The position numbers and the translations under genes were made by a program. Below the pieces are notes generated by a model, which worked only from the letters and a program-made list of their open reading frames with translations, was not told the DNA's origin and did not search any database. Shown one piece after another: positions 15,551-22,982 of a stretch of 64,000 nucleotides of DNA (the first letter of the stretch is position 1; every line of letters begins with the position of its first letter). The stretch comes from Labilithrix sp. (GTDB taxonomy: Bacteria > Myxococcota_A > Polyangia > Polyangiales > Polyangiaceae). The DNA lies in assembly GCA_019637225.1 (NCBI GenBank), contig JAHBWC010000001.1, positions 124,001 to 188,000 on the forward strand. The letters run 5' to 3'.

Positions 15551-15852
15551 CATGCTCGAACGTCGTTGCTAGCCCGTCTTTCGGAGCCAGGCGTCGGGCG
15601 TCCGACGACGATCCGGCGGTCTCTCGACGACGAACTCGTAGGCGAAGCCGTCGCCCGAATAGGGAGAAGATGGACGGTTCGCCCCCGCGCAACGAAGTGA
15701 GGACGCGAGGTTAGCCATGACGGCGGACCTCGCGTTTTCTGTTTTGGGGCCACGGTGGGGCCAACGACCGTTCGGAGCATGAGCCGCTCCTGCAACGGCG
15801 ACGGTCGCGGTTGCAGGAGTCACGAAGCCAGCCCTCCGGCAAGGAGAGGGTC
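15551..15852. other. Non-coding interval with hairpin before integrase
   Basis: No convincing gene lies here. CTCCTGCAAC at 15787-15796 and GTTGCAGGAG at 15810-15819 form a perfect 10-bp stem with a 13-nt loop, 34 bp before the integrase ATG. A GGGGCCA direct repeat (15748-15754 and 15759-15765) is also present. Arm-type sites or an attachment site may be located in this interval, but no paired core was found. Confidence 0.4.
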
Positions 15853-16970
15853 ATGGCGACGCCGATCAGGCACCGCGGCAAGTGGCGGATCCGGTGGATC
15901 GACGCCGACGGGAAACGGCGGAGCGAAGTCTACGAGGACTTCAACGACGCCAAGCGGGCGCTCCGAGCCCGAGAGGTCGAAGCGGACGAGATCCGGGCCG
16001 GGACGCGCGCGAAGCGTCCCGAGGATCGGACCTTCGCCGAGCTGTGCGATCACTGGCTCGATACGCGCGGGGCGACGAAGCGGAGCGCGAAGGGCGACCG
16101 GAGCATCTGCAAGCGTTGCGCGAGTTCTTCGGCGATGCGCGGCTACTGCGAGAGATCGGCGTCGAAGACGTCGACGCCTACGTGGACGAGTACGACGACC
16201 GATCGCCGAAGACGCTGGCGAACCACATCACGCTGCTGATCACGATGATGAACTACGCGGCGGAGTTCCGGGACCCTTGGATCCTGAAGGTGCCCAAGTT
16301 CAAGAAGCCCAAGGTCGCCGCGCTGGGTCGGAACTACTCGTACCTCCGGACGAACGACGAGATCGATCGCTTCCTTCGAGCGGCCAAGGAGGAGGGGGAC
16401 GCGATCCACATGCTCTACCTCATGGCGATCGCGACCGGGATGCGTGCGGGCGAGCTTGCCGGTCTCGAATGGCCGGACGTCAACCTGGATGGTCGGCTCA
16501 TCATGGTCCAGCGCAGCTTTACCGGGCCGACCAAGTCCGGCCACGCGCGACCCGTTCCGATCCTCGACATGCTCCTGAGCGATCTCCGCGAATGGCGTCT
16601 GCGTCACCCGGGGCGCCTCGTCTTCACGAACCGCGATGGTCGCATGCTCGACAAGTCGGCCCGAGCGTTCCAGGAGATCCTGCACCGCGTGCTCGATCGC
16701 GCCGGGTTCCCGTCCGAGATGAAGACGAACGGACGCGTGCGCCGCTACGTCACGTTCCACGGTCTACGTCACACGTTCGCCTCGCACTGGATGATGCGCG
16801 GTGGCGACGTCTTCAAGCTCCAGCAGATCCTTGGTCATCAGAGCATGGCGATGACGCTCCGCTACGCGCACCTTGCGCCGCATGCGTTCGCCGAGGACTA
16901 CGGCCGGTTCGGTCCGGCGCGCGCGAACACGCCCGGAGAGGTCGTGGCGCTACCGCGTCGCACGGGCTGA
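15853..16970 (+). pseudogene. Tyrosine recombinase (phage-type integrase), single frameshift
   Basis: ATG 15853 follows AAGGAGAGG. The frame encodes the AP2-like and core-binding start (RGKWRIRWIDADGKRRSEVY) and then loses coding character. From about 16105 the -1 frame continues as EHLQALREFFGDARLLREIG through the whole catalytic domain to TGA at 16968-16970. The catalytic set is intact: Arg in GMRAGELAGLEW, Lys in GPTKSG, HGLRHTF, LGHQ, and the nucleophile Tyr in LRYAHLAP. Restoring one G at GACCGG/AGC (about 16107) gives a normal protein of about 372 residues. It is either a recent pseudogene, a sequence error, or rarely a frameshifted product. It would integrate the element. Confidence 0.85.
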
Positions 16971-17329
16971 AGCTCCGGCAACCGACGGCCATGGCGTTGC
17001 AGGATACAGGCGAGGGGGCTCCATCTACGAAACGGAGAACAGGACGCCTCAAGGCGTTCAAGGAGTCTCCGAATGCGCACGCGCCGTCTGCTGGCTCGGG
17101 TCGGTGCGGCGCAGCGGCAGCGGAAAGCGGCGACTCCCAGAGCGTTGCAAACTGGCTCGCGAGGGGGCCCGACGGAGGAAGATGGCTGACGGAGCCCGGA
17201 CCGCGGCACGATGGCCCGAAAACCGCGTGCTCAAGCTCCGCCGTGGGAAGATGAAAGGCGGTCCGACGGCCTGCGGTGGTAGGTCGCTGGAATTGCCGTC
17301 GTTATCGCCCTCATGAGGCGCTGAACACT
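16971..17329. other. 359-bp interval without a gene
   Basis: Short frames on both strands here are Arg/Ser/Pro-rich and lack consistent third-position bias. A GTTGCAGGA at about 16995 repeats part of the hairpin before the integrase (15810-15818), so the two copies flank the integrase gene; at nine bases this may be chance. The right attachment junction of the element would be expected here, but I cannot point to it. Confidence 0.4.
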
Positions 17330-17401
17330 GTCCAAAAAATATGGACGGCTCGATTGCGCGAGGGGCATCGAGGATGCACAATGTGTCCAAGGAACATGGA
17401 C
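17330..17401. promoter_or_regulatory. Two operators (GTCCA-N7-TGGAC) before AbiE-like pair
   Basis: Two sites of the form TGTCCAA-N5-ATGGACG occur 55 bp apart, with inverted-repeat cores at 17330-17346 and 17385-17401. The second overlaps the ATG at 17396. A possible promoter (ATTGCG at about 17353, CACAAT at about 17376) lies between them. Paired inverted repeats upstream of the antitoxin are the known mode of AbiEi autoregulation, so these are probably antitoxin-binding sites. Confidence 0.65.
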
Positions 17402-17911
17402 GCAGTAGCGCTTGCTCCGGCAGACGTTCTCGTTGTGATGAAGCTAGTCGCTCATCCCGAGCGTGCAGGCTCGGTTCGCCAGCTTGGCGAAGAGCTTGGG
17501 ATGTCGAAGAGCTCGGTTGCTTACTCGCTCCATCGGTTGACCGCGCTCGACCTCGTAAAGGAGGAGGGGGGTGTGCGGCGCATCAACAAGCTCGCGCTCC
17601 GCGACTTGCTCGAGAATGGCGTTCGATGGATTGCGCCGGCGAAGCTCGGCGACTTCGAGCTTGGTCTGCCGACTGCGCATAGTGCGGACGTGCTCGCGCA
17701 GAACTTCGTTGGTGACGCCGACCCTGTCGTCATGCCGCTCGCGCATGGTCCGGTGCGCGGTCGCGCAGTGAGCCCGCTGCACCCGCTAGCGCCGAAGGCC
17801 GCGGCGCGTGACGAGCGCCTGCATCGTCTTCTTGCGGTCGTTGATGCACTCCGCATCGGGCGTGCGCGTGACCGGCAAGTGGCGGCGAAGGAGCTGCGTT
17901 CGTGGCTCTGA
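17396..17911 (+). CDS. Winged-helix antitoxin, AbiEi-like
   Basis: ATG 17396 is chosen because it sits right after the operators and begins the conserved domain. The 171-residue protein has an N-terminal winged helix: VRQLGEELGMSKSSVAYSLH for recognition, then a VKEEGGVRRINK wing. The second half is characteristic, with PVVMPLAHGPVRGRAVSPLH followed by PLAPKAA, and ends in helices. The gene order, regulator then nucleotidyltransferase overlapping by 10 bases, matches type IV AbiE toxin-antitoxin pairs. In AbiE the antitoxin binds inverted repeats in its own promoter, and two such repeats are present. Assignment to AbiE is by organisation and motif, not alignment. Confidence 0.7.
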   Translation: MDAVALAPADVLVVMKLVAHPERAGSVRQLGEELGMSKSSVAYSLHRLTALDLVKEEGGVRRINKLALRDLLENGVRWIAPAKLGDFELGLPTAHSADVLAQNFVGDADPVVMPLAHGPVRGRAVSPLHPLAPKAAARDERLHRLLAVVDALRIGRARDRQVAAKELRSWL

Positions 17912-18606
17912 GGGGCGAGGAGCATCGCGCGGCAATTCGCGCGGTGCTCTCCGTCTTCGGCGCAGATGCTACTCACTTCGTCTTCGTCGGCGGCTGCACG
18001 CTGGGCCTGTACGCGACTGCGCGTCCGGCGGGAGCGCCGTTGCGCGCGACGAAAGACGTCGATTGCATCTCCACCCGACAGCCGTGGGTGCTCCAGGAGC
18101 AGACGCTCGCTCGGCTCTGCACGGAGGGTCGCCTCAGTCCTGAAGAAGACCTTCAGTGCCGCTACCGTATCTGCGGAACCAAGTACCTCGTCGACGTGCT
18201 TTCTCCTGATGGAGCAAACGTCGGCGGCGTGAACGCGTGGTTCGAGCGCGCCGCAGATCGAGCGGGCGAGTACGACGTCGGAGATGGCGTCCGTGTAAAG
18301 GCTGTCACCCCGCCGTACTTTCTCGCCACGAAGCTGGTGGCGTTCGAGGACCGGGGGCCGGACGTGCAGTCGAGCGTCGACTGCGAAGACATCGTCGCCC
18401 TTGCCGCCGAAACGGCGGATCTGGTTTCGCTCGTCGATGCAGAGGGAATCCGGGAGGACGTAGCAGCACTCTGGAAGCGAGTCTTCGACAAGTACGGCTT
18501 CGGTGTCGACGACCTCTCGGACGTCGTCGATGGTCACCTCGACTTTCGCGAAGACGAGCACCGTCGGCGCGTCGTCGAGACGCTGAGAGCACTCGCTCGC
18601 GGGTGA
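17902..18606 (+). CDS. Nucleotidyltransferase toxin, AbiEii-like
   Basis: GTG 17902 overlaps the antitoxin stop by 10 bases. The 234-residue protein has the nucleotidyltransferase signature: VGGCTLGLY (Gly-Gly helix), then TKDVDCI (the metal-binding DxD) about 21 residues later. Further on is LVDVLSPDG, which could supply the third acidic residue, then KAVTPPYFLATKLVAFEDRG, typical of MNT/AbiEii-like enzymes. Such toxins modify tRNA or other substrates with NTP and are held in check by the paired regulator. All key residues look intact. A perfect 72-bp repeat copy starts two bases after its stop, so gene and repeat may move together. Confidence 0.75.
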   Translation: MALRGEEHRAAIRAVLSVFGADATHFVFVGGCTLGLYATARPAGAPLRATKDVDCISTRQPWVLQEQTLARLCTEGRLSPEEDLQCRYRICGTKYLVDVLSPDGANVGGVNAWFERAADRAGEYDVGDGVRVKAVTPPYFLATKLVAFEDRGPDVQSSVDCEDIVALAAETADLVSLVDAEGIREDVAALWKRVFDKYGFGVDDLSDVVDGHLDFREDEHRRRVVETLRALARG

Positions 18607-18607
18607 C

Positions 18608-18679
18608 GTCACGCCACGAGCGGCAGCGAGAACGCTCTGAAAACCACATGCTCCAGCCCGCGCATCGCCCCCGCGCAAC
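18608..18679. repeat. 72-bp structured repeat, copy A
   Basis: GTCACGCCACGAG (18608-18620), 31 variable bases, and a 28-bp block ending CATCGCCCCCGCGCAAC (18652-18679). Copy B at 19931-20002 has the identical 13-bp and 28-bp ends with exactly 31 different bases between. The outermost seven bases at each end are imperfect inverted repeats (GTCACGC and GTTGCGC). The copies are in the same orientation and flank one gene. Confidence 0.7.
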
Positions 18680-18686
18680 CAGAAAG

Positions 18687-18717
18687 GCCGCTGAATCGAA
18701 GGTCCCGGTTCAGCGGC
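18687..18717. terminator. Hairpin terminator between convergent genes
   Basis: GCCGCTGAA (18687-18695) and TTCAGCGGC (18709-18717) form a perfect 9-bp stem with a 13-nt loop. Flanking AG and TT bases could extend the stem, and TT follows. It lies between the nucleotidyltransferase gene and the convergent gene ending at 18754. Confidence 0.6.
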
Positions 18718-18753
18718 TTCGTCATTTCGCGGTATTCAGCGCGCGTGCGCTGC

Positions 18754-19860
18754 TCAGCCCTCCCTCACCCACGCGGTGAGGCGCTCTTTCTCGCTCGGGC
18801 GGAGGCGGAACCCAAACGTGGCGGCGCGCGGCCAGGCCCATGTCAGCTTCAACTTGGTGGCGACGTCGTCGAGATACGAGCGAATCGTCACGAGATCGCG
18901 CGGCTTCGGGAGCCGGAGGTCGTTCCCGAGTGACTCATGCTCGTCGAAGCAAGCGTCGCCCTTTGCGGTCTTCACCTCGACGCGGAAGCAAGGATCGACC
19001 CCCGCGGAGATGTCGACCGACGCATGCGGCTCGGCCGGATTGAAGAAGTCGGCGTCCTTCTTCGGCTTGCTCTCGACGACGAACTTGAACGACCAACGCT
19101 CTTCGCGCGGCTCGATCCCGAGCGACGCTGCGAGAGCGGCGGCGGCCGAGCGGGCGTCACGGGCGCCCTTACGCGCTTCCAACTGGTGGACGAGCGCGCC
19201 GACGCCGGGAGCAACGGCGCGGTAGTGGCCGAGGAGGCGGGCGAGGACGTCGAGCCTTGTCGACTTCGCCTTCACCGCGCCGCGCACGACCTTCTCGAGC
19301 GCCGCGCTCGAACTGCGCGTACCCGACTGAGAGAGGACCGAAACGAACCAGAGCCAACAGGACAGCGCGAGCAGGTCCGGGTTCGGATGGCGCGGGAGCG
19401 TCGACTCGATCGCACGCACCAGAACCTCGTCGTTTGCGATGAAGCGGACGCGCTCGGCGGCGGCGCGGTTCGCGGCCGACGCTACGAAAGATGCGATCTT
19501 TGCGAGCGCGCGATTGGCGCGCATGAGGCGATCGTAAGCGGCGTCGGACAACGTCTTTCCTGTCCCCGCACCCACAGCGTGAACCACGAAGTCCGACTGG
19601 ACCGACCGGAGCGGCTTTATCGCCGCCACGTAGCCCGCCGCGTGCTCCCGCCGGACCTTGTGCCCGATCCGCCAGAGTTCGTATTCCCCTTCGCGCGCGA
19701 ACCGTTGGTAGGCCTGCCGCACGAGCGCAGAGTCGACCACCGCCGGGAGGGCCGAGAGTGCCTTCCGCGCCGAGGTCACGACGGCGCGGTCCATCGTCGG
19801 GACGAGTTTCTTTCCCGCGACGAACGCACGAAGGGCCTGCTCCGCGGCTTCTCTCTTCAT
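18754..19860 (-). CDS. Unknown 368-residue protein flanked by 72-bp repeats
   Basis: ATG 19860 is the likely start; the frame also opens upstream, but only through repeat copy B. The protein is soluble. The N-terminal 100 residues are helical and basic, the middle is a helical array (ANRALAKIASFVASAANRAA and ALSCWLWFVSVLSQ), and the C-terminal third is strand-rich (RWSFKFVVESKPKKDADFF, then DISAGVDPCFRVEVKTAKGD). I recognise no family and no catalytic motif. It stands alone between the two repeat copies, in opposite orientation to the AbiE-like pair, like a captured cassette. Confidence 0.65.
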   Translation of the reverse strand: MKREAAEQALRAFVAGKKLVPTMDRAVVTSARKALSALPAVVDSALVRQAYQRFAREGEYELWRIGHKVRREHAAGYVAAIKPLRSVQSDFVVHAVGAGTGKTLSDAAYDRLMRANRALAKIASFVASAANRAAAERVRFIANDEVLVRAIESTLPRHPNPDLLALSCWLWFVSVLSQSGTRSSSAALEKVVRGAVKAKSTRLDVLARLLGHYRAVAPGVGALVHQLEARKGARDARSAAAALAASLGIEPREERWSFKFVVESKPKKDADFFNPAEPHASVDISAGVDPCFRVEVKTAKGDACFDEHESLGNDLRLPKPRDLVTIRSYLDDVATKLKLTWAWPRAATFGFRLRPSEKERLTAWVREG

Positions 19861-19930
19861 ACTGCCGACGTTCGCACATCGCGGCGCGGCTTGCACGGAC
19901 CCGCCAGGCGCCCGACATCGTCCGATCGTT

Positions 19931-20002
19931 GTCACGCCACGAGTCGCCTCTCGAACACCAACGAGATCGCGGTATCCAGCCCGCGCATCGCCCCCGCGCA
20001 AC
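19931..20002. repeat. 72-bp structured repeat, copy B, with adjoining inverted repeat
   Basis: Same 13-bp and 28-bp conserved ends as copy A (18608-18679) with a different 31-bp centre. In addition ATCGCGGTAT at 19966-19975, inside the variable centre, pairs perfectly with ATACCGCGAT at 20013-20022 beyond the repeat. The rest of the 335-bp gap 19861-20195 holds nothing else I can support except the promoter region of the lipoprotein gene. Confidence 0.7.
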
Positions 20003-20195
20003 TACTCGCAGAATACCGCGATACCTGGTCCCGCTCGCCCTGGTCACCCTCGGCGGGCGGTCTCGTAAGTAGGACCAGCGGGAGCAGCTCGAAAGGCTTC
20101 GTCCCGTTGAGACGCGTTCGGTTGGTTGGAAATGATAGATGTGGGGGTTCGGGGGAAGCTCCGACTTCGCACACTCCACTCGTCAGGGATCGTTC

Positions 20196-22058
20196 ATGCG
20201 CCTCCTCCGAACCACTGCCATCGTCGTTACGCTCGCCTCGCTCGCGGGTCTCGCGCAGCTCGTAGCCTGTGGAGGGGATGACGAGACTCCGGCCGATCCC
20301 TCCTCTCCCGACGGCGATGCAGGTACGGATGCCGCGCCGCCTGGCACGGCCTCCGGCTCCACGCTCACGATCTCGAGCTCGCGTGCGAAGGTCTATCTCG
20401 GACAGACCGCGAAGATCGACGGCGCCGCGATTGCGCCCGAGATCGTCTCCAAGCACGCGTGGACCGTCGTCGCAGCTCCCTCGACGAGCGCGATCAAGAC
20501 CGAAAGCATTCAGGACGCGGCGATGCCGACGCCGTCGTTCAAGCCCGATCAGCTCGGACTGTTCACCCTCCAGGTGAGCGGAGCGAAGGCGGACGGTACG
20601 ACTGTCTCGGTCGTCGTGATCGTAGAGGCGATCGATGTGCCGGTGTTCGTGCGCGACCTACACGTCACCAACGGCGACCCGACCCTCGCCGCGACCTCGA
20701 CGACGAACACGCTCGTTGCCGGAGCATACGGCAGCGCTGCTCGAGCGATCGATTGTCCGGTGACGACGAGCGTCGACGGAGGGGACGGGAGCAACCTGCT
20801 CGTCCAGGCCATCATTGGGACGAGAAGTGGGGCTGTCAGCGGCGACTCGTGGGAAGGACCTCCGGGAACACCATCACGCGTCGCGCTCCCCGACATACGG
20901 TTCGCGCCCGCCGGCATCACCGTAGGTCTCACGGTGGCGACGTCGACTTCGCGTTGCGGTGCGGCCGAGGCCAAGGTCCTCGACACCACGTTCGTCAGTG
21001 CGAATCTCGAGGTCGCCCCTGCGTCGGTCCCGAACTTCATCTTCAACGCGCGCTTCTCTCCGGACGGCAATCGCATCGCTTACATCAACGACGTTGGTGG
21101 CTCGGCTCGCATCTCGACCGTCGGCTTCGACGGTGCCGGCAAACGAGACCTCTCGCCGACCACCGCGGTCGGAGATGGCTCACTCACCACACTTGGCGCC
21201 ACGCCCATCATTGCACCTTCAGCAGCCGAGGTTATTGGTCCGGTAACGCCTCGGTGGAAGGACCCGACGCACGTCGGCTGGGTCTCCTTCACCGGGGAAA
21301 CGGCGGCGCTCGCCGCACGTGAGAGCTGGGAGCTCTGGGTCGTCGAGGACAAGGCGGGCGCGCAGGCCGAGCGCGCTATGGTCTGCACGGGATCGGGACT
21401 CACGCACTTCGACTTCCTGCCCGACGGCACAGTCATCGCAGCGGTGAAGCATCCCGCCGAAGCCGAGAAGCTCGGGATCATGGACCTCGTCGTCTATCGC
21501 GCGAACGCGGCGACGAAGGGCTGCGAGGTCGTGCGCAACTTGACCAAGTACACGGTCGACGGCTCGATCGCCCGCGACTTCGCGCTCTCGCCGGACAAGT
21601 CGACCGCTGCGTTCTTCGCAGGGGGCGCAATCGATCCCGACTTGGGCGGCTCTCTCTTCCCGATCCTCACCCTGCTGTCCACGGTGCCGGTCAACGGGTC
21701 TCTTGCGCCGGCCCCCGTGCCTGGCGTCACGGGGCGGGCCGACTTCGGCGTTGGTCCGCGGTGGGTCGGCGGCGGCACCGCCATCACGTGGGGGCAGGTC
21801 GATGTATCGTTCGCTCCCGGTTTGCCGCTCAGCCGTTTGATGCCCGTTCCGGTCGGCGGCGGTCAGCCGATCGCCGTCACAAACAACGTGATTGGAGCGC
21901 TTCCAAGCGGCGACGGCGGGCTATCCGTCGACTACCACCTTCGCTTCGGCATGGGACAAGGCTGCACGGCCGCGCCAGGCCCCATCTCGAACGGCATCCT
22001 GATCGCGTTCGGCCTCCTCGGTGGAGCGACCCTCATCGCCCGCCGCCGCTCGCGCTGA
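20196..22058 (+). CDS. Lipoprotein with beta-propeller part and MYXO-CTERM-like tail
   Basis: ATG 20196 opens a signal peptide with lipobox LVAC followed by GGDDE, so lipidation near residue 26 is expected. A short Asp/Pro-rich linker follows. Residues about 50-150 are Ig-like. The rest has TolB/WD-type blades (FNARFSPDGNRIAYINDVGG and FDFLPDGTVIAAV). The last 30 residues are MGQGCTAAPGP, then a hydrophobic helix (LIAFGLLGGATL) and RRRSR, the layout of MYXO-CTERM sorting tails. Having both a lipobox and this tail is odd: both anchors may not be used together. An upstream ATG at 20139 would place a long tail before the signal and is rejected. It is a cell-surface protein of unknown ligand. Confidence 0.8.
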   Translation: MRLLRTTAIVVTLASLAGLAQLVACGGDDETPADPSSPDGDAGTDAAPPGTASGSTLTISSSRAKVYLGQTAKIDGAAIAPEIVSKHAWTVVAAPSTSAIKTESIQDAAMPTPSFKPDQLGLFTLQVSGAKADGTTVSVVVIVEAIDVPVFVRDLHVTNGDPTLAATSTTNTLVAGAYGSAARAIDCPVTTSVDGGDGSNLLVQAIIGTRSGAVSGDSWEGPPGTPSRVALPDIRFAPAGITVGLTVATSTSRCGAAEAKVLDTTFVSANLEVAPASVPNFIFNARFSPDGNRIAYINDVGGSARISTVGFDGAGKRDLSPTTAVGDGSLTTLGATPIIAPSAAEVIGPVTPRWKDPTHVGWVSFTGETAALAARESWELWVVEDKAGAQAERAMVCTGSGLTHFDFLPDGTVIAAVKHPAEAEKLGIMDLVVYRANAATKGCEVVRNLTKYTVDGSIARDFALSPDKSTAAFFAGGAIDPDLGGSLFPILTLLSTVPVNGSLAPAPVPGVTGRADFGVGPRWVGGGTAITWGQVDVSFAPGLPLSRLMPVPVGGGQPIAVTNNVIGALPSGDGGLSVDYHLRFGMGQGCTAAPGPISNGILIAFGLLGGATLIARRRSR

Positions 22059-22235
22059 AGAAGTGGCCTGAGCAGCCGCTGAGTCGGTGAACACTCGAGG
22101 TCGAAGCGTGCGGCCTCGTCCCGAACTCTGTTGAAATCGGGTGGCGGCGCATTGGCAACTACGCGGCCTTGTCGGGCGCGTCAACGAGCGTCACGCGGCG
22201 GTTCGTCGTGGTCAGGGGGTCCTAGGCCTCGAGGC

Positions 22236-22982
22236 TCAGAGCTGGGTGAAGCCGCCGTCGACCGGGAGCTCGACGCCGGTCGTGTAGGTCGCTTCGAACG
22301 CGAGGAAGAGCACCGCACTCGCCACCTCGCCGGCGGTGCCGAAGCGCTTCATCGGGTTGGCGGCCGCGACGTCGCGCTCGAAGTCGGCGAGGCCTTCCTT
22401 CGAGAAGCCGAACTTCGCGTTGATCGGCGTCAGGATCGGTCCGGGGCTGACGGCGTTCACACGGATGCCCCTCGGCAGGAGCTCGCCGGCGAGCGTGCGC
22501 GCGAGCGATCGCAGCGCGGCCTTCGAGGCCGCGTAGACCGTGGTACCGGCGATGCCCTTCGACGCGGCGACCGACGTGTTCAGGACGACGGCGCCGCCTT
22601 CGTGAAGGAGCGGCGCGATCCGCTGCGCGGTGAAGTAGGCGCCCTTCACGTTGACGGCGAACGTCTCGTCGTACAGCGCCTCGGTCACGCGATCGAGCGG
22701 CGCGGGCTTCGAGATCCCGGCGTTGAGGAACAGGAGATCGACCGAGCGGAGCGCGTCCTTTGCGGTCGTCGCGAGCGCGTCGACGTCGGCGAGGTTCGCC
22801 GCGTCGGAGCGGACGACGTGCGCGCGCGGACCGAGCTCGCGGCGCGCGGCGTCGAGCGTCGCCTCGTTGCGTCCGGTCACGAGGACCTCGCCTCCGCCGT
22901 CGAGGAGCGCCTTCGCCGTCGCGAAGCCGATGCCGGTGGTCCCTCCAGTGATGAGCGCCTTCTTGCCTTCGTATCGGTTCAT
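22236..22982 (-). CDS. Short-chain dehydrogenase/reductase
   Basis: A complete 248-residue classical SDR. The cofactor motif is TGGTTGIG (residues 12-19), the LNAG motif is present, the catalytic Ser is in LNTSVAAS, and YAASK carries the active Tyr and Lys. The C-terminal PVDGGFTQL is typical. An Arg after the first glycine motif (VTGRNEA) suggests NADP(H). It would oxidise or reduce an alcohol or ketone of unknown identity. Its ATG (22982) overlaps the stop of the MFS transporter gene as ATGA, so the two are one operon, both probably under the MarR regulator upstream. Coupling an oxidoreductase with an efflux pump suggests detoxification of a xenobiotic. Confidence 0.92.
   Translation of the reverse strand: MNRYEGKKALITGGTTGIGFATAKALLDGGGEVLVTGRNEATLDAARRELGPRAHVVRSDAANLADVDALATTAKDALRSVDLLFLNAGISKPAPLDRVTEALYDETFAVNVKGAYFTAQRIAPLLHEGGAVVLNTSVAASKGIAGTTVYAASKAALRSLARTLAGELLPRGIRVNAVSPGPILTPINAKFGFSKEGLADFERDVAAANPMKRFGTAGEVASAVLFLAFEATYTTGVELPVDGGFTQL

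Noticed and set aside
15853-16239. Programmed frameshifting in the tyrosine integrase
   Set aside because: No slippery heptamer or downstream structure at about 16107 and no precedent in the family; mutation or sequencing error is simpler.
16873-17316. Gene after the integrase
   Set aside because: It starts inside the integrase gene and is Arg/Ser/Gly-rich without codon bias.
18608-20002. Integron attC sites
   Set aside because: The ends do not fit the attC core (RYYYAAC/GTTRRRY), the arms do not pair along their length, and no integron integrase is near.
18608-20002. CRISPR units
   Set aside because: Two copies 1.3 kb apart with a gene between; no array and no cas genes.
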